Assembly (NCBI RefSeq): GCF_003121625.1
Contig: NZ_QDDJ01000013.1
Coordinates: 62,001 to 126,000, forward strand
Direction of reading: 5' to 3'
Length of the DNA stretch: 64,000 nucleotides
From: Ornithinimicrobium cavernae
GTDB lineage: Bacteria > Actinomycetota > Actinomycetes > Actinomycetales > Dermatophilaceae
How positions within the stretch are numbered: the stretch's first letter is position 1; each line of letters starts with the position of its first letter. Shown here one piece after another: positions 46,493 to 57,036 of the stretch. Position numbers and translations under genes: made by a program. The notes under the pieces are model-generated. The model worked only from the letters and a program-made list of their open reading frames with translations. It was not told the DNA's origin and did not search any database.

Positions 46493-46921
46493 TCAGCCCC
46501 GGCCGTCGCCGACGAGGGTCTGGCCGTCCTCGGTGACGGTCCAGTAGGGGTTGTGCGCCACCTCCCACGGGTGCCCCTCCGGGTCGATGAAGACCCCGGA
46601 GTAGCCGCCCCAGAACGTGCCGCCTCCGGGGCGGCCGATGGTCGCTCCGGCGGCCTCCGCCTCGACGATCACGTCGTCGACCTCCTCGCGGCTGCCCACG
46701 TTGTAGGCCAGCGTCACCCCGCCCCACCCGCCGGAGTCCTCGACGCACGAGTCCACCTCGAGCGCCGCACGGTCCCAGAGCGCGACGACCATGCCCCCGA
46801 CCTGGAAGAAGACAACCCCCTCCGGTGAGGCAGCCGGCGTCCAGCCCAGGGACCGGTAGAAGGCGACGGCCCGGTCCAGGTCCCGCACGCCCAGGGTCAG
46901 CACGCTCAGTCTCTGCTCCAT
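46493..46921 (-). CDS. VOC-family (glyoxalase-like) protein
   Basis: A 142-residue protein with paired beta-alpha-beta-beta-beta units: VLTLGVRDLDRAVAFYRSLGW in the first, and WGGYSGVFIDPEGHPWEVAHNP in the second. VOC proteins include metal-dependent lyases, dioxygenases and binding proteins; the role here is open. The ATG lies 6 bases after TAGGCT (46928-46933, minus strand), suggesting a leaderless mRNA. The nnr stop at 46931 overlaps this box. Confidence 0.88.
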   Translation of the reverse strand: MEQRLSVLTLGVRDLDRAVAFYRSLGWTPAASPEGVVFFQVGGMVVALWDRAALEVDSCVEDSGGWGGVTLAYNVGSREEVDDVIVEAEAAGATIGRPGGGTFWGGYSGVFIDPEGHPWEVAHNPYWTVTEDGQTLVGDGRG

Positions 46922-46930
46922 GGACCGAGC

Positions 46931-48421
46931 CTAGTGGACCTGCCGTTCCGTGCTCAGGAGAGTGGCGACGGTCCCCGGGACTGCGCGCGCGACGCCGAGG
47001 GCCCGCACCGGCCCACTCGGGTTGGCGTGGTGGGCTGCCCGCCCGTGCACCAGGGCCCCGAGCGAGCCGGCGTCCAGCGGCGTCAGACCGGCGGCCACGA
47101 GCGCGCCGACCAACCCGGCCAGGACGTCGCCGGCGCCCGCGGTGGCCAGCCAGGCGGGGGCGTCCGCCTGGCACCGCACAGGCTCGACAGTGTCCGGTGA
47201 CACGACCAGCGTGGTCGACCCCTTGAGCAGGACCGTGGCCCCGGTGAGCTCGGCCAGCCGCCGGGCGTGCACGAGCGGTGCCGCGCTGATCTGGTTGCGG
47301 TGGAAGACCCGCCCCTCCTCCAACCTGCTCAGCATCCGGGCCAGCTCACCCGCGTGCGGCGTCAGCAACGTGGGCGCCTCCCGAGGACCCTCGATGAGGT
47401 CGAGCGCCCCCGCGTCGACCACACAGGGCAGGTCCGAGGCGAGCGCGGAGCGGCAGGCCTCGACCTGGCGGCGCACGTCCGAGGTGGTCTCGTCCGTGGG
47501 GATCCCCGGACCGAGCACCCAGGCCTGGACCTGCCCCTGCCCCGGAACCGCCTCGGGGACCGCTCCGAGCACCTGCTGGGTGGCGACGTCCGGCCCGACG
47601 TAACGGATCATGCCCGCCCCCGACTCCACGGCCGCGCTCACCGTCAGCACCGCGGCGCCGGGATAGCGGCTGCTCCCGGCGACGACTCCGAGCACCCCTC
47701 GGGAGTACTTGTCATCACCCGGGCCGGGCACGGGCCACAGGTCCGCCACGTCCGAAGCCGTGAGCTGCTCCACGGTGGCCGCTGCAGGTGCCGGAACGCC
47801 GATGTCGACGATCGTGAGCCGGCCCACCACCCCGCGCGTGGCGGGCAGGATGTGCACGGGCTTGGCGAGGCTGAAGGTCACCGTCTCTGCGGCCCGGACG
47901 CTCCCGGTCACCGGGGCGACCCCCTCGGGGTCCGCGCCGCTGGGCAGGTCGACGGCGATCACCAGCGCCGTGTCCGGGACCGACTCGGCCAGGCCGAGCA
48001 TCGCGCCGGCCAGGCCCGGACGGCCGCCGATGCCCAGCAGACCGTCCACCACGATGTCGGCCTCCTGCAGGGCCTGGCGCACCGGCTGTGTCAGCGCCCG
48101 CCGGGTCCGGGCCACCCGCAGCCGGGGAGCGCCGGCCTCCGTGGCCGCCCGCAGACCGGCCTCGTGCACCGCGTCCCCCACCTGCACCACGACCACCGGC
48201 AGGTGCTCGGTGAGCTGCGCCGCGGCATACAGGGCATCTCCGCCGTTGTCCCCCGGGCCGACCAGCACCACGACCGACCGGGCCGCGCGCTCCCGGGCAC
48301 GGGCGAGGACCACGACGGCCAGCGCGTCCGCCGCGCGACGCATCAGCGCACCCGGCTCGAGCCCGGCCCGCACCTCAGCCTCAGCGGCACGCACCGCCGG
48401 GACGCTGTAGGCGCGGATCAC
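46931..48421 (-). CDS. nnr: Bifunctional NAD(P)H-hydrate epimerase / ADP-dependent dehydratase
   Basis: Repairs hydrated NAD(P)H. The 496-residue protein fuses NnrE (about 1-215: [45 protein letters not shown]) with NnrD (about 225-496: [33 protein letters not shown]). The GTG start follows the acpS stop by 7 bases. Its usual downstream partner alr is displaced to 35694. Confidence 0.95.
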   Translation of the reverse strand: MIRAYSVPAVRAAEAEVRAGLEPGALMRRAADALAVVVLARARERAARSVVVLVGPGDNGGDALYAAAQLTEHLPVVVVQVGDAVHEAGLRAATEAGAPRLRVARTRRALTQPVRQALQEADIVVDGLLGIGGRPGLAGAMLGLAESVPDTALVIAVDLPSGADPEGVAPVTGSVRAAETVTFSLAKPVHILPATRGVVGRLTIVDIGVPAPAAATVEQLTASDVADLWPVPGPGDDKYSRGVLGVVAGSSRYPGAAVLTVSAAVESGAGMIRYVGPDVATQQVLGAVPEAVPGQGQVQAWVLGPGIPTDETTSDVRRQVEACRSALASDLPCVVDAGALDLIEGPREAPTLLTPHAGELARMLSRLEEGRVFHRNQISAAPLVHARRLAELTGATVLLKGSTTLVVSPDTVEPVRCQADAPAWLATAGAGDVLAGLVGALVAAGLTPLDAGSLGALVHGRAAHHANPSGPVRALGVARAVPGTVATLLSTERQVH

Positions 48422-48428
48422 CGCCGGC

Positions 48429-48779
48429 TCATCCCTCGGCGATGACGACGGCCGAGGCGATCCCGGCGTCGTGGGAGAGCGAGACGTGGATCGAGGTGAC
48501 CCCGAGCTCGTCGGCGCGCCGCTGCACGCTGCCGCGCAGGACGAACTCCGGGCGTCCCCACTCCGACCGCAGGACCGTGGCGTCGGTCCAGCTCAGGCCG
48601 ACCGGGGCACCCAGGGCCTTGGCCAGCGCCTCCTTGGCCGCGAAGCGGGCCGCGAGCGAGGAGATGCCCAGGGACTTCTCCTCATCGGTGAACAACCGGT
48701 CCAGGAGCCGCGGGGTGCGCTCCAGGGAGTCACCGAAGCGGGCGATGTCGACGACGTCGATGCCCACCCCGATGATCAT
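48429..48779 (-). CDS. acpS: Holo-[acyl-carrier-protein] synthase
   Basis: Transfers 4'-phosphopantetheine from CoA to acyl carrier protein. The 116-residue protein has [12 protein letters not shown] with the Mg2+-binding Asp and [12 protein letters not shown] with the conserved Glu. It sits 7 bases after the glmS stop and 7 before nnr, in one operon. Confidence 0.95.
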   Translation of the reverse strand: MIIGVGIDVVDIARFGDSLERTPRLLDRLFTDEEKSLGISSLAARFAAKEALAKALGAPVGLSWTDATVLRSEWGRPEFVLRGSVQRRADELGVTSIHVSLSHDAGIASAVVIAEG

Positions 48780-48786
48780 CGGACCC

Positions 48787-50643
48787 TCACTCGACGGTGA
48801 CCGACTTGGCCAGGTTGCGCGGCTGGTCGACGTCCAGCCCCTTGGCGGTGGACAGCTCGAGGGCGAACACCTGCAGCGGCACCACCGTCAGCAGCGGTGC
48901 GAGCAGGGCGGGCGTGCGGGGCACGCGGATGACCTCGTCGGCGAAGGGCACGACGTCCTCGTCCCCCTCCTCGGCGATGACCAGGGTGCGGGCGCCGCGG
49001 GCGCGGATCTCCTGGATGTTGGAGACGACCTTGCCGTGCAGGCCGTGCTCGGAGTCCGGGGAGGGCACCACGACGAACACCGGCTGGCCCGGCTCGATCA
49101 GCGCGATCGGACCGTGCTTCAGCTCACCCGCGGCGAAGCCCTCGGCGTGGATGTAGGCCAGCTCCTTGAGCTTGAGCGCACCCTCCATCGCCACAGGGAA
49201 GCCGACGTGGCGGCCGAGGAAGAGCACGGCCCGCGTGTCGGCCATGAACCGGGCGATCTCCTTGACGCGGTCCATGCTGTCGAGCACCTGCTGGATCTTC
49301 TCCGGCACGCGCTGCAGCTCCTGCATCACCTGGGCGACCCCGTCGTCGTGGCCACCGCGGACCTGCACGAGGTAGAGACCGAGGACGTAGCTGGCGGTGA
49401 TCTGGGCCAGGAAGGCCTTGGTGGAGGCTACGGCGATCTCCGGACCGGCGTGGGTGTAGAGGACGCCGTCAGACTCACGCGGGATCGTCGAGCCGTGCGT
49501 GTTGCAGATGGAGATGGTGCGCGCGCCGAGCTCCTTGGCGTGCCGCACCGCCATCAGGGTGTCCATCGTCTCGCCGGACTGGCTGATCGAGACCACCAGG
49601 GTCTTGTCGTCGATCACCGGGTCGCGGTAGCGGAACTCGTGGGCCAGCTCGACCTCGACCGGGATGCGCGCCCAGCGCTCGATGGCGTACTTGGCGACCA
49701 TCCCGGCATACGCCGCGGTGCCGCAGGCCACGATGACCATCTTGTCGATGGCGCGCAGGTCCTCCTCGGAGAGCCCCATCTCGTCGAGGACGAGGCGGCC
49801 GCTCTCGTCGGTCCTGCCGAGCAGGGTGTCGGCAACGGCGTGCGGCTGGTCGTTGATCTCCTTCTCCATGAAGGTGTCGTAGCCACCCTTCTCGGCGGCC
49901 GCCGCGTCCCAGGTCACCTCGTAGGCCTTGCCGTCGCTGGGTGTGCCGTCGAAGTTGATGACGCTGTAGCCGTCGGGCGTGATCGTCACGATCTGGTCCT
50001 GGCCGAGCTCCAGCGCGTGCCGGGTGTAGCCGATGAAGGCCGCGACGTCGGACCCCAGGTAGTTCTCGCCCTCGCCGAGACCCACCACGAGCGGGCTGTT
50101 GCGACGGGCGCCGACCACGACGTCGGGCTGGTCGGCGTGCACGGCCAGCAGGGTGAACGCCCCCTCGAGGGTGTTGACCACCTCACGCATGGCCTGGGTG
50201 AGGTCGCCGGTCCGCCCGAAGGCCTGGGCCACCAGGTGGGCCACGACCTCCGTGTCGGTCTCGGAGGCGAAGACCACGCCCTCCTCGAGCAGCTGCTTGC
50301 GGAGCTTGTGGAAGTTCTCGATGATGCCGTTGTGCACGAGCGCGAGCTTGCGGTCGGTGCCGCCGCGGTGCGGGTGGGCGTTCTCGTTGGTGGGGCCACC
50401 GTGGGTCGCCCAGCGGGTGTGACCGATCGCGGTCGCGGTCTCCGGCAGCGCCTGCGCCTCCAAGGCCTCGACCAGGTTGGTCAGCTTGCCGGCCCGCTTC
50501 TCGCCGACCACCTCGCCGTCACCGACCAGCGCCACCCCCGCGGAGTCGTAGCCGCGGTACTCCAGGCGGGTCAGGCCCTCCATCACGACATCGAGCGCCT
50601 TGCCGCTACGGACCGGACCGACGTATCCCACGATTCCACACAT
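48787..50643 (-). CDS. glmS: Glutamine-fructose-6-phosphate aminotransferase (isomerising)
   Basis: First step of UDP-GlcNAc synthesis. The 618-residue protein begins MCGIVGYVG, so Cys2 becomes the N-terminal nucleophile after Met removal. The glutaminase domain (about 1-240, [18 protein letters not shown]) is followed by two SIS isomerase domains ([19 protein letters not shown]) and the C-terminal AKSVTVE. ATG at 50643 lies 7 bases after TAGGCT, so a glmS ribozyme leader is absent and the mRNA is probably leaderless. Confidence 0.97.
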   Translation of the reverse strand: MCGIVGYVGPVRSGKALDVVMEGLTRLEYRGYDSAGVALVGDGEVVGEKRAGKLTNLVEALEAQALPETATAIGHTRWATHGGPTNENAHPHRGGTDRKLALVHNGIIENFHKLRKQLLEEGVVFASETDTEVVAHLVAQAFGRTGDLTQAMREVVNTLEGAFTLLAVHADQPDVVVGARRNSPLVVGLGEGENYLGSDVAAFIGYTRHALELGQDQIVTITPDGYSVINFDGTPSDGKAYEVTWDAAAAEKGGYDTFMEKEINDQPHAVADTLLGRTDESGRLVLDEMGLSEEDLRAIDKMVIVACGTAAYAGMVAKYAIERWARIPVEVELAHEFRYRDPVIDDKTLVVSISQSGETMDTLMAVRHAKELGARTISICNTHGSTIPRESDGVLYTHAGPEIAVASTKAFLAQITASYVLGLYLVQVRGGHDDGVAQVMQELQRVPEKIQQVLDSMDRVKEIARFMADTRAVLFLGRHVGFPVAMEGALKLKELAYIHAEGFAAGELKHGPIALIEPGQPVFVVVPSPDSEHGLHGKVVSNIQEIRARGARTLVIAEEGDEDVVPFADEVIRVPRTPALLAPLLTVVPLQVFALELSTAKGLDVDQPRNLAKSVTVE

Positions 50644-50718
50644 GGGGTGCAGCCTAATCCGTGGCACCCGGGGGAACCGCATGCCGAGCCGGTGACGGCG
50701 ACGTGCAGAATGTCACGC

Positions 50719-51672
50719 ATGGCTTCCAACGGCGCCAGCCTCACCTCCCCCTACGTCGAGCTCGACCGGGCCGGGTGGGCTGCCCTGCGTGACCAGCACC
50801 CGATGCTGCTGTCGCAGGAGGATGTCACCCGGTTGCGCGGTCTCGGCGAGCGGCTCGACATGCAGGAGATCGAGCAGGTCTACCTGCCGCTGTCCCGGCT
50901 GCTGTCCTTCTATGAGCGCGAGGTCGAGCAGCTGCACCAGGTCACCAGCGACTTCCTCGGGGAGCGTCACGAGCGCACGCCGTTCATCATCGGGGTCGCG
51001 GGCTCGGTCGCGGTCGGCAAGTCGACGACCGCCCGCATCCTGCAGGCCCTGATCGCCCGGTGGGAGTCCGAGCCCTCGGTCGAGCTGGTCACCACCGACG
51101 GCTTCCTCTACCCCAACAAGGTCCTCACCGAGCGCAACCTGATGGCCCGCAAGGGCTACCCGGAGAGCTACGACCGGCGGGCCCTGCTGCGCTTCGTGAT
51201 GGAGGTGAAGTCCGGCAAGGCCGAGGTGCGCGCCCCGGTCTACTCCCACCTGACCTACGACATCGTCCCCCACGAGCAGATCGTCGTCCGGCGGCCGGAC
51301 GTGCTCATCGTCGAGGGCCTCAACGTGCTCCAGCCGCCGCGCCAGCACAGCGACGGCCGCACCGGCCTGTCGGTCTCCGACTTCTTCGACTTCTCGGTCT
51401 ACGTGGACGCCAAGCAGGAGCTCATCAAGAAGTGGTACGTCGACCGCTTCCAGGAGCTGCGGCATACCGCCTTCAACCAGCCGGAGTCCTTCTTCCGCCG
51501 CTACGCCAGCCTGGACGACGAGGCCGCGGTGGACATGGCCGAGAGCATCTGGGACGCCATCAACGCCCCCAACCTGGTCGAGAACATCCTGCCGACCCGG
51601 GGCCGGGCGACCCTGGTGCTGAGCAAGGGCGAGGACCACGCCGTCAACCGGGTGCGGCTGCGCCGCCTCTGA
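50719..51672 (+). CDS. coaA: Pantothenate kinase type I
   Basis: Phosphorylates pantothenate, the first step of CoA synthesis. The 317-residue protein has the P-loop [26 protein letters not shown] and [11 protein letters not shown], all close to the Mycobacterium enzyme. ATG at 50719 follows CAGAAT by 7 bases; ATG at 50710 (MSRMASN) is an alternative. It is divergent from glmS. Confidence 0.95.
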   Translation: MASNGASLTSPYVELDRAGWAALRDQHPMLLSQEDVTRLRGLGERLDMQEIEQVYLPLSRLLSFYEREVEQLHQVTSDFLGERHERTPFIIGVAGSVAVGKSTTARILQALIARWESEPSVELVTTDGFLYPNKVLTERNLMARKGYPESYDRRALLRFVMEVKSGKAEVRAPVYSHLTYDIVPHEQIVVRRPDVLIVEGLNVLQPPRQHSDGRTGLSVSDFFDFSVYVDAKQELIKKWYVDRFQELRHTAFNQPESFFRRYASLDDEAAVDMAESIWDAINAPNLVENILPTRGRATLVLSKGEDHAVNRVRLRRL

Positions 51673-51685
51673 CGTATGCGGAGGG

Positions 51686-51705
51686 GCCGGGTCCCGCAAC
51701 CCGGC
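51686..51705. terminator. Terminator between coaA and fumC
   Basis: GCCGGGT/ACCCGGC (51686-51692, 51699-51705) with a 6-base loop separates the convergent genes. Confidence 0.65.
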
Positions 51706-51726
51706 ACCGGTGGCGCGTGGGTCGGC

Positions 51727-53157
51727 TCAGGCTCGGGGCGGGCGGGTCATCGCCAGGACGTCGAGGGCCGCGTCGAGCTGCTCCTCGGTCAGCTCGCCGC
51801 GCTCGACGTGGCCCCGCTCGAGGACGACCTCACGGATCGTCTGCCGGTTGGCCAGCGACTGCTTGGCGACCGCTGCGGCGGCCTCGTAGCCGATGTACCT
51901 GTTCAGGGGCGTGACGATCGCGCTGGAGCTCTCCGCGAGCTCGCGGTTGTGCTCCACGTTGGCCGTGATCCCGCTGATGCAGCGGTCGGCGAGGACGCGT
52001 GAGGAGCTGGCCAGCAGCGTGATCGACTCCACCAGCACCTGACCCATGACCGGCAGCATGACGTTGAGCTCGAAGGTGCCGCTGGCCCCGGCGACCGTCA
52101 TGGTCGTGTCGTTGCCGATCACCTTCGCGCAGACCATGAGGGCGGCCTCGGGCAGGACCGGGTTGACCTTGCCCGGCATGATCGAGGACCCGGGCTGCAG
52201 GTCCGGCAGCTGCACCTCGCCCAGGCCGGCGCGGGGGCCCGACCCCATCCAGCGCAGGTCGTTGCAGATCTTGGTGAGCGAGACGGCGACGACCCGCAGG
52301 GCACCGCTGAGCGCGACCAGCGCGTCCTGGGTGGACTGCGCCTCGAAGTGGTCGACGGCCTCGACGAACTCCACACCGGTGCGGCGCGACACCTCGGCGA
52401 TCACCTGCGCGGCGAACCCGGGCTGGGCGTTGAGGCCGGTCCCGGCGGCCGTGCCGCCCAGCGGCAGCTCGGCGGCCGGCCCGGCAGCCTCCTCGACGCG
52501 CTGGCGGCCCAGGGCGATCTGCCGGGCATAGCCCGCGAACTCCTGACCGAGGGTGACCGGCACGGCGTCCATCAGGTGGGTGCGGCCGGCTTTCACGACG
52601 TCGGCGAACTCGGTCGCCCGCTCCGCGAGGGCCTCCTCCAGCCGTGCCAGGGCCGGCAGGAGCTCGTCGTGGACCAGCCGCACGGTGGCGACCCGGATCG
52701 CCGAGGGGAAGGTGTCGTTGCTGGACTGCCCCGCGTTGACGTGGTCGTTGGGGTGGATGACCGGGTCACCGCCGAGGGCACGGTTCGCCAGGGTGGCCAC
52801 GACCTCGTTGACGTTCATGTTGGTCGAGGTGCCCGACCCGGTCTGGAAGACGTCGATCGGGAAGTTGCCGTCGTGCTGGCCGGAGGCGACCTCGTCGGCG
52901 GCGGCGCTGATGGCCCGCGCCCGGGTCTGGTCCACCACGCCGAGCTCGGCGTTCACGCCGGCGGCGGCAGACTTGATGAGGGCGAGCGCGTGCACGATCT
53001 GGGCCGGGACCGGTTGCCCCGAGATGGGGAAGTTCTCGACCGCCCGAGCCGTCTGTGCGGCATACAGCGCGTCGGCCGGGACCTGCACCTCCCCCATCGA
53101 GTCGCGCTCGGTGCGCATCGGGACGTCCTGGGCGGTGGTGGGGCGCTCGGTGCTCAT
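51727..53157 (-). CDS. fumC: Fumarate hydratase class II
   Basis: Hydrates fumarate to malate in the TCA cycle. The 476-residue protein has [30 protein letters not shown], the catalytic [14 protein letters not shown] and the signature [15 protein letters not shown] at 53157 has GGAGGA 10 bases upstream. Confidence 0.96.
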   Translation of the reverse strand: MSTERPTTAQDVPMRTERDSMGEVQVPADALYAAQTARAVENFPISGQPVPAQIVHALALIKSAAAGVNAELGVVDQTRARAISAAADEVASGQHDGNFPIDVFQTGSGTSTNMNVNEVVATLANRALGGDPVIHPNDHVNAGQSSNDTFPSAIRVATVRLVHDELLPALARLEEALAERATEFADVVKAGRTHLMDAVPVTLGQEFAGYARQIALGRQRVEEAAGPAAELPLGGTAAGTGLNAQPGFAAQVIAEVSRRTGVEFVEAVDHFEAQSTQDALVALSGALRVVAVSLTKICNDLRWMGSGPRAGLGEVQLPDLQPGSSIMPGKVNPVLPEAALMVCAKVIGNDTTMTVAGASGTFELNVMLPVMGQVLVESITLLASSSRVLADRCISGITANVEHNRELAESSSAIVTPLNRYIGYEAAAAVAKQSLANRQTIREVVLERGHVERGELTEEQLDAALDVLAMTRPPRA

Positions 53158-53257
53158 GCTCCCAGTGTCCTCCAGCCCTCCGGCGGACGCGAGGGACCCC
53201 GGTCGCCCGTGGGGGCGGACCGGGGTCCGGGAGAGATCTGGCGCGGTCGGTGCGGGA

Positions 53258-54088
53258 TCAGTACCAGCCGACGGACTGCGAGTGCGCCCACGCACCGCAG
53301 GGGCTGCCGTAGCGGCCCTGGATGTAGCCCAGGCCCCAGCGGATCTGGGTGGCCGGGTTGGTCTGCCAGTCGGAGCCGGCCGTGGCCATCTTGCTGCCCG
53401 GGAGGGCCTGCGGGATGCCGTAGGCGCCCGACGACGGGTTCTGGGCGTAGGTGTTCCAGCCGCTCTCGCGGTTCCACAGCGAGTTGAGGCAGCTGAACTG
53501 GTCCTGCCCCCAGCCGTAGCTGCCGAGCATGCCGGCGGCGATGTCGCGGGGGGAGCCGGACGGCGCGGGGGCGGGGGCCGGAGCGGCTTCCTCGACCGGC
53601 GCCTCGGGGCGCTCCTCGGAGCGGGCCGCGGCCTCCTCGGCGGCGGCGCGCTCGGCGGCCGCCTGCTCGGCCGCTGCCTGCTCGGCGGCAGCCCGCTCGG
53701 CAGCGGCGCGCTCGGCGGCGATCTCCGCGGAGCGCTCGGTCGCGGCGTCGCCACCCTTGCGGGCGCTCCAGGCCGAGAAGTTCATGCTGGCGTCAGCCAC
53801 CTGGCCCTCGACCGCGGTGACGGACTGCTCGAGGGTCGACTGGCTCGCCTCGGCGATGTGGCCCAGCGCGGAGTCGCCGACGAACGGCGTGACGTCACTG
53901 AGGTTCGCCGCGACCCCGCTGACGTCCAGGGTCGGGTCGCCGGGCTGGCCGGCGTAGGTGGCCAGGGCCACGGCGCCTGCCGCGAGGACTGCGGTCACGG
54001 CGGTCGCGCCGCGGTGCAGGCGACGGCCGGACCGGTGTTTGCGGTCCTGCCCGGCGGGCAGCACAGGGATCTCGGGGGTGTTGGGCAC
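53258..54088 (-). CDS. Secreted transglycosylase-like protein with coiled-coil spacer
   Basis: A 276-residue exported cell-wall protein. After a basic N-terminus comes a signal/anchor helix ([20 protein letters not shown], about 28-47). Residues about 125-160 are repeats of the type [10 protein letters not shown] (coiled coil), then a Pro-rich stretch. The C-terminal domain (about 180-276) has [21 protein letters not shown] with the catalytic Glu, and [17 protein letters not shown], a lytic-transglycosylase fold as in Rpf-like proteins. The GTG start has GAGGAAACC upstream. Confidence 0.88.
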   Translation of the reverse strand: MPNTPEIPVLPAGQDRKHRSGRRLHRGATAVTAVLAAGAVALATYAGQPGDPTLDVSGVAANLSDVTPFVGDSALGHIAEASQSTLEQSVTAVEGQVADASMNFSAWSARKGGDAATERSAEIAAERAAAERAAAEQAAAEQAAAERAAAEEAAARSEERPEAPVEEAAPAPAPAPSGSPRDIAAGMLGSYGWGQDQFSCLNSLWNRESGWNTYAQNPSSGAYGIPQALPGSKMATAGSDWQTNPATQIRWGLGYIQGRYGSPCGAWAHSQSVGWY

Positions 54089-54242
54089 AGGGTTTCCTCC
54101 ACGCCCGGGGCACCGTCAGCTGCGGGGAACAGCGGGGGCAACGGTCACGAGCGTTATGAATTCGTGATCTTGAACCGGTCCACCGTGGCAGCACGGGTCA
54201 ACAGATCGCAAACTCACAGGCCGATCCGTGGCCAACGTCACA
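54089..54242 (-). promoter_or_regulatory. Leader/promoter region of the transglycosylase gene
   Basis: About 150 bases with a less GC-rich core (54150-54180). I looked for a c-di-AMP (ydaO) riboswitch, common before actinobacterial cell-wall hydrolases, and could not fit its conserved segments. Confidence 0.35.
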
Positions 54243-54280
54243 CCGCCCCGGCAGCGCCATTTCTGGTGCTGCCGGGGCGG
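54243..54280. terminator. Terminator after phoH
   Basis: A 13-bp perfect stem (54243-54255 with 54268-54280) that continues through one G-T wobble and CCA/TGG to a TTTC loop. Confidence 0.88.
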
Positions 54281-54371
54281 ATGGTGCTAGTGGGACTCAG
54301 CGCCTGCTGGACGTCGGGGGCCGGAGGCAAGGAACGCCCGCGAGTCGGACCAGGCCCTCTCCGCCCGCGAG

Positions 54372-55736
54372 TCAGACCAGGCTCTCCCCGCCCTCGAGGA
54401 GATCGGTCACCAGCGCCGCGATCGGGCTGCGCTCACTGCGGTGCAGCGTGACGTGCGCGAACAGCGGGTGCCCCTTGAGCGTCTCGATCACCGCAGCGAC
54501 CCCGTCGTGCCGGCCGACCCGGAGGTTGTCGCGCTGGGCGACATCGTGGGTCAGCACCACCCGCGAGCTCTGGCCGATCCGGGACAGGACGGTGAGCAGG
54601 ACGTTGCGCTCCAGCGACTGCGCCTCGTCGACGATCACGAACGCGTCGTGCAGCGAGCGGCCCCGGATGTGGGTCAGCGGGAGCACCTCCAGCATGTCGC
54701 GGTCGATGATCTCCTCGACGACCTCCTTGGACACAACCGCCCCCAGGGTGTCGAAGACGGCCTGGGCCCAGGGGCCCATCTTCTCGTTCTCACTGCCCGG
54801 CAGGTAGCCCAGCTCCTGGCCACCGACGGCATACAGCGGGCGGAAGACGATGACCTTGCGGTGCTGGCGCCGCTCCATGACCGCCTCGAGCCCGGCGCAC
54901 AGGGCCAGGGCGGACTTGCCGGTGCCGGCCCGGCCACCCAGGCTGATGATGCCGACGTCCGGGTCCAGCAGCAGGTCGAGCGCGATCCGCTGCTCGGCGG
55001 AGCGACCGTGCAGCCCGAAGGCGTCCCGGTCCCCGCGGACCAGCTTGACCGCGTGGTCGGGGGTGACCCGGGCCAGCGCGCTGCCGGACGGCCCCAGGAC
55101 CGTGAGCCCGGTGTGCACGAGCAGCTCCCGGGCCCCCTCGTGCTCCAGCCGACCGGTCTCATAGAGCGTCGCCATGCCCGCGTCGTCGACCTCCAGCTCG
55201 GCCATGCCGGTCCAGCCGGACTCGACGGCCAGCTCGGCGCGGTACTCCTGGGCGTCCAGACCGCACGCCGAGGCCTTGACGCGCATCGGCAGGTCCTTGC
55301 TGACCACGGTCACCTCGTGCCCCTCGCCCGCGAAGTTGCAGGCCACGGCCAGGATGCGCGAGTCGTTGTCGCCCAGTCGGAACCCGACGGGCAGGGAGGA
55401 CGGGTCCGTGTGGTTGAGCTCGACCTTGAGGGTGCCCCCGTCGTCGCCGACCGGGACCGGCTCGTTCAGGCCGCCGTGCGCCACCCGCAGGTCGTCCAGC
55501 AGCCGCAGCGCCTCGCGGGCGAAGTAGCCCAGCTCCGGGTGGTGCCGCTTGCCCTCCAGCTCGGTGATGACCACGATCGGCAGGACGACCTGGTGCTCGG
55601 CAAAGCGCAGCAGCGCCCGCGGGTCGGACAGCAGGACCGAGGTGTCCAGGACGTAGGTCTTGGTCCTGACCTCGGCGGGCTGCGCCGCAGCGGCGCGCGT
55701 GGAACGGGTGGCGGATCGGCTGGTGGTTGGTGCCAT
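54372..55736 (-). CDS. phoH: PIN domain-PhoH ATPase fusion (PhoH2 type)
   Basis: A 454-residue protein with an N-terminal PIN ribonuclease domain (about 25-165: [35 protein letters not shown]) and a C-terminal PhoH ATPase domain (Walker [13 protein letters not shown], Walker [15 protein letters not shown]). PhoH2 proteins of mycobacteria unwind and cleave RNA. No PhoAT antitoxin gene precedes it. ATG at 55736 has GGGAGAG upstream. Confidence 0.94.
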   Translation of the reverse strand: MAPTTSRSATRSTRAAAAQPAEVRTKTYVLDTSVLLSDPRALLRFAEHQVVLPIVVITELEGKRHHPELGYFAREALRLLDDLRVAHGGLNEPVPVGDDGGTLKVELNHTDPSSLPVGFRLGDNDSRILAVACNFAGEGHEVTVVSKDLPMRVKASACGLDAQEYRAELAVESGWTGMAELEVDDAGMATLYETGRLEHEGARELLVHTGLTVLGPSGSALARVTPDHAVKLVRGDRDAFGLHGRSAEQRIALDLLLDPDVGIISLGGRAGTGKSALALCAGLEAVMERRQHRKVIVFRPLYAVGGQELGYLPGSENEKMGPWAQAVFDTLGAVVSKEVVEEIIDRDMLEVLPLTHIRGRSLHDAFVIVDEAQSLERNVLLTVLSRIGQSSRVVLTHDVAQRDNLRVGRHDGVAAVIETLKGHPLFAHVTLHRSERSPIAALVTDLLEGGESLV

Positions 55737-56065
55737 GTCGACTCTCCCTGCACGCGCGCTCGCGCTACGCGTGGTGACGGTGGGCTGACCGGGACCGGGC
55801 CCTCACCAGGTGGTCGAGGTGCCGGTGCCGGCCCCCCGCCCAGAGCAGTCGCTCCATCTGGTTGGCCTCCCGGACGAGGACGGGTGTCCTGCGTCCCTCC
55901 CGACGTTAGGACCACTTCCGGCGCCGACACGCCAATCGGCGCGGCGTGGCGTAAACGTCCGCCCCGCGGTCGTTGACCATTCACCAGCCCGCCACCCCAG
56001 GTTCCCCGGGAGGATCGGCCGGCCGATCCGCATACGGCTGGGCAGTCCGGCAGTATGCCGCGTGG
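55737..56065. other. Intergenic region upstream of phoH
   Basis: About 330 bases between phoH and the prenyltransferase gene. It has an uninterrupted 18-bp palindrome GGATCGGCCGGCCGATCC (56012-56029) and a CGGCA-GTA-TGCCG hairpin (56048-56060), both likely terminators of the prenyltransferase mRNA. TAACGT on the minus strand near 55910 could be the phoH -10. A 30-codon ORF with a GGAGG box (55765-55857, minus) is too weak to call. Confidence 0.5.
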
Positions 56066-56830
56066 CTAGCTGCCGAAGCGGCGCTCGCGCTCGGCGTAGG
56101 CCCGGAGAGCGCGCAGGAAGTCCACCTTGCGGAAGTCCGGCCAGTAGGCCTCGCAGAAGTAGAACTCGCTGTGCGCGCTCTGCCAGAGCAGGAAGCCGCC
56201 GAGGCGCTGCTCGCCGCTGGTGCGGATCACCAGGTCCGGGTCCGGTTGCCCCTTGGTGTAGAGGTGCTCGGCGATGTCCTCGACCTCCAGGGTGCGGGCC
56301 AGCTCCTCGATCGCCGTCCCCTTCTCGGCGGCCTCGGCCAGCAGCGAGCGCACGGCGTCGGCGATCTCCTGGCGACCGCCGTAGCCGATCGCCACGTTGA
56401 CGACCATGCCGTCCACATCGGCCGTGTGGTCCACCGCGTCGTGCAGGACCTGCACGGTCTCCTCCGGCAGCAGGTGCGCGGCGCCGACCAGGTTGATCCG
56501 CCAGCAGCGGCGCTCGGCCAGCTCGGTGACCACGTCCTGGATGATGCGCAGCAGCGGCTCGACCTCCTGCGTGTCACGGTGCAGGTTGTCGGTGGACAGC
56601 AGCCACAGGGTCACGACCTCGACCCCCGCCTCCTCGCACCACTCCAGCAGGGGGGCGATGTTGTCGGCCCCCGCCCGGTGTCCGTGCGCCGTGTCCGCCC
56701 CCCGCAGCCGTGCCCACCGGCGGTTGCCGTCGAGCATGACCCCCACGTGCCGCGGCATGCGGTCGACCGGCAGGTGCTTGGTCAGCGACCGGTTGTACGC
56801 GCGATAGAGCAGGTCGCGGGGAGAGCGCAT
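56066..56830 (-). CDS. Cis-prenyltransferase (UppS / Z-farnesyl diphosphate synthase type)
   Basis: A 254-residue enzyme adding isopentenyl units in cis. VMLDGNRRWAR holds Asp34 and the P-loop arginines; IRTSGEQRLGGFLLWQSAHSEFYF and RERRFG follow. Its neighbourhood (trhA, mca, greA) matches Rv1086 of M. tuberculosis, which makes the short (2Z,6E)-farnesyl diphosphate. Chain length cannot be read with certainty, so undecaprenyl synthase remains possible. ATG at 56830 lies 7 bases after TAGGTT (56838-56843, minus strand). Confidence 0.93.
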   Translation of the reverse strand: MRSPRDLLYRAYNRSLTKHLPVDRMPRHVGVMLDGNRRWARLRGADTAHGHRAGADNIAPLLEWCEEAGVEVVTLWLLSTDNLHRDTQEVEPLLRIIQDVVTELAERRCWRINLVGAAHLLPEETVQVLHDAVDHTADVDGMVVNVAIGYGGRQEIADAVRSLLAEAAEKGTAIEELARTLEVEDIAEHLYTKGQPDPDLVIRTSGEQRLGGFLLWQSAHSEFYFCEAYWPDFRKVDFLRALRAYAERERRFGS

Positions 56831-56991
56831 ACCGGCAAACCTACTCGCCGCACCCGCGCCCCGTGGTGATCCCCACCGTCTCTCCCGGAACTCCTCACGA
56901 ACCCGACAGAGAAGTCACGGCGCGTGGTCCACGCCGGGCGCGGCTCCGGACCTCCCGGCCCCTGCCCGCCCGCCCGCGGACGTGAACATCT

Positions 56992-57030
56992 GGTTACCGT
57001 TGCGTAACTTACGCCAACGTAGGTTACCCT
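56992..57030 (+). promoter_or_regulatory. trhA promoter with nested palindrome
   Basis: TACCCT (57025-57030) ends 6 bases before the ATG. Upstream, GCGTAA-C-TTACGC (57002-57014) is a perfect palindrome, flanked by CGTTG (56998) and CAACG (57015). GGTTACC occurs on both sides (56992 and 57022), 30 bp apart. The AT content and symmetry point to an operator over the -35. Confidence 0.68.
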
Positions 57031-57036
57031 TGGCGG

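Noticed and set aside
46042-46536. Plus-strand frame over the 46 kb patch
   Set aside because: No motif and no ribosome binding site; the minus strand holds the recognisable HTH remnant.
50644-50718. Possible glmS ribozyme
   Set aside because: A -10 box lies 7 bases before the glmS ATG, leaving no room for a leader; the ribozyme is a Firmicutes feature.
54089-54242. Possible ydaO c-di-AMP riboswitch before the transglycosylase gene
   Set aside because: The conserved segments could not be placed on the minus strand sequence.
55765-55857. A 30-codon minus-strand ORF ([20 protein letters not shown] at its start) with GGAGG 9 bases upstream, before phoH
   Set aside because: No recognisable family and His/Arg-rich composition typical of random GC-rich frames. 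It could be a leader peptide but nothing else supports it.
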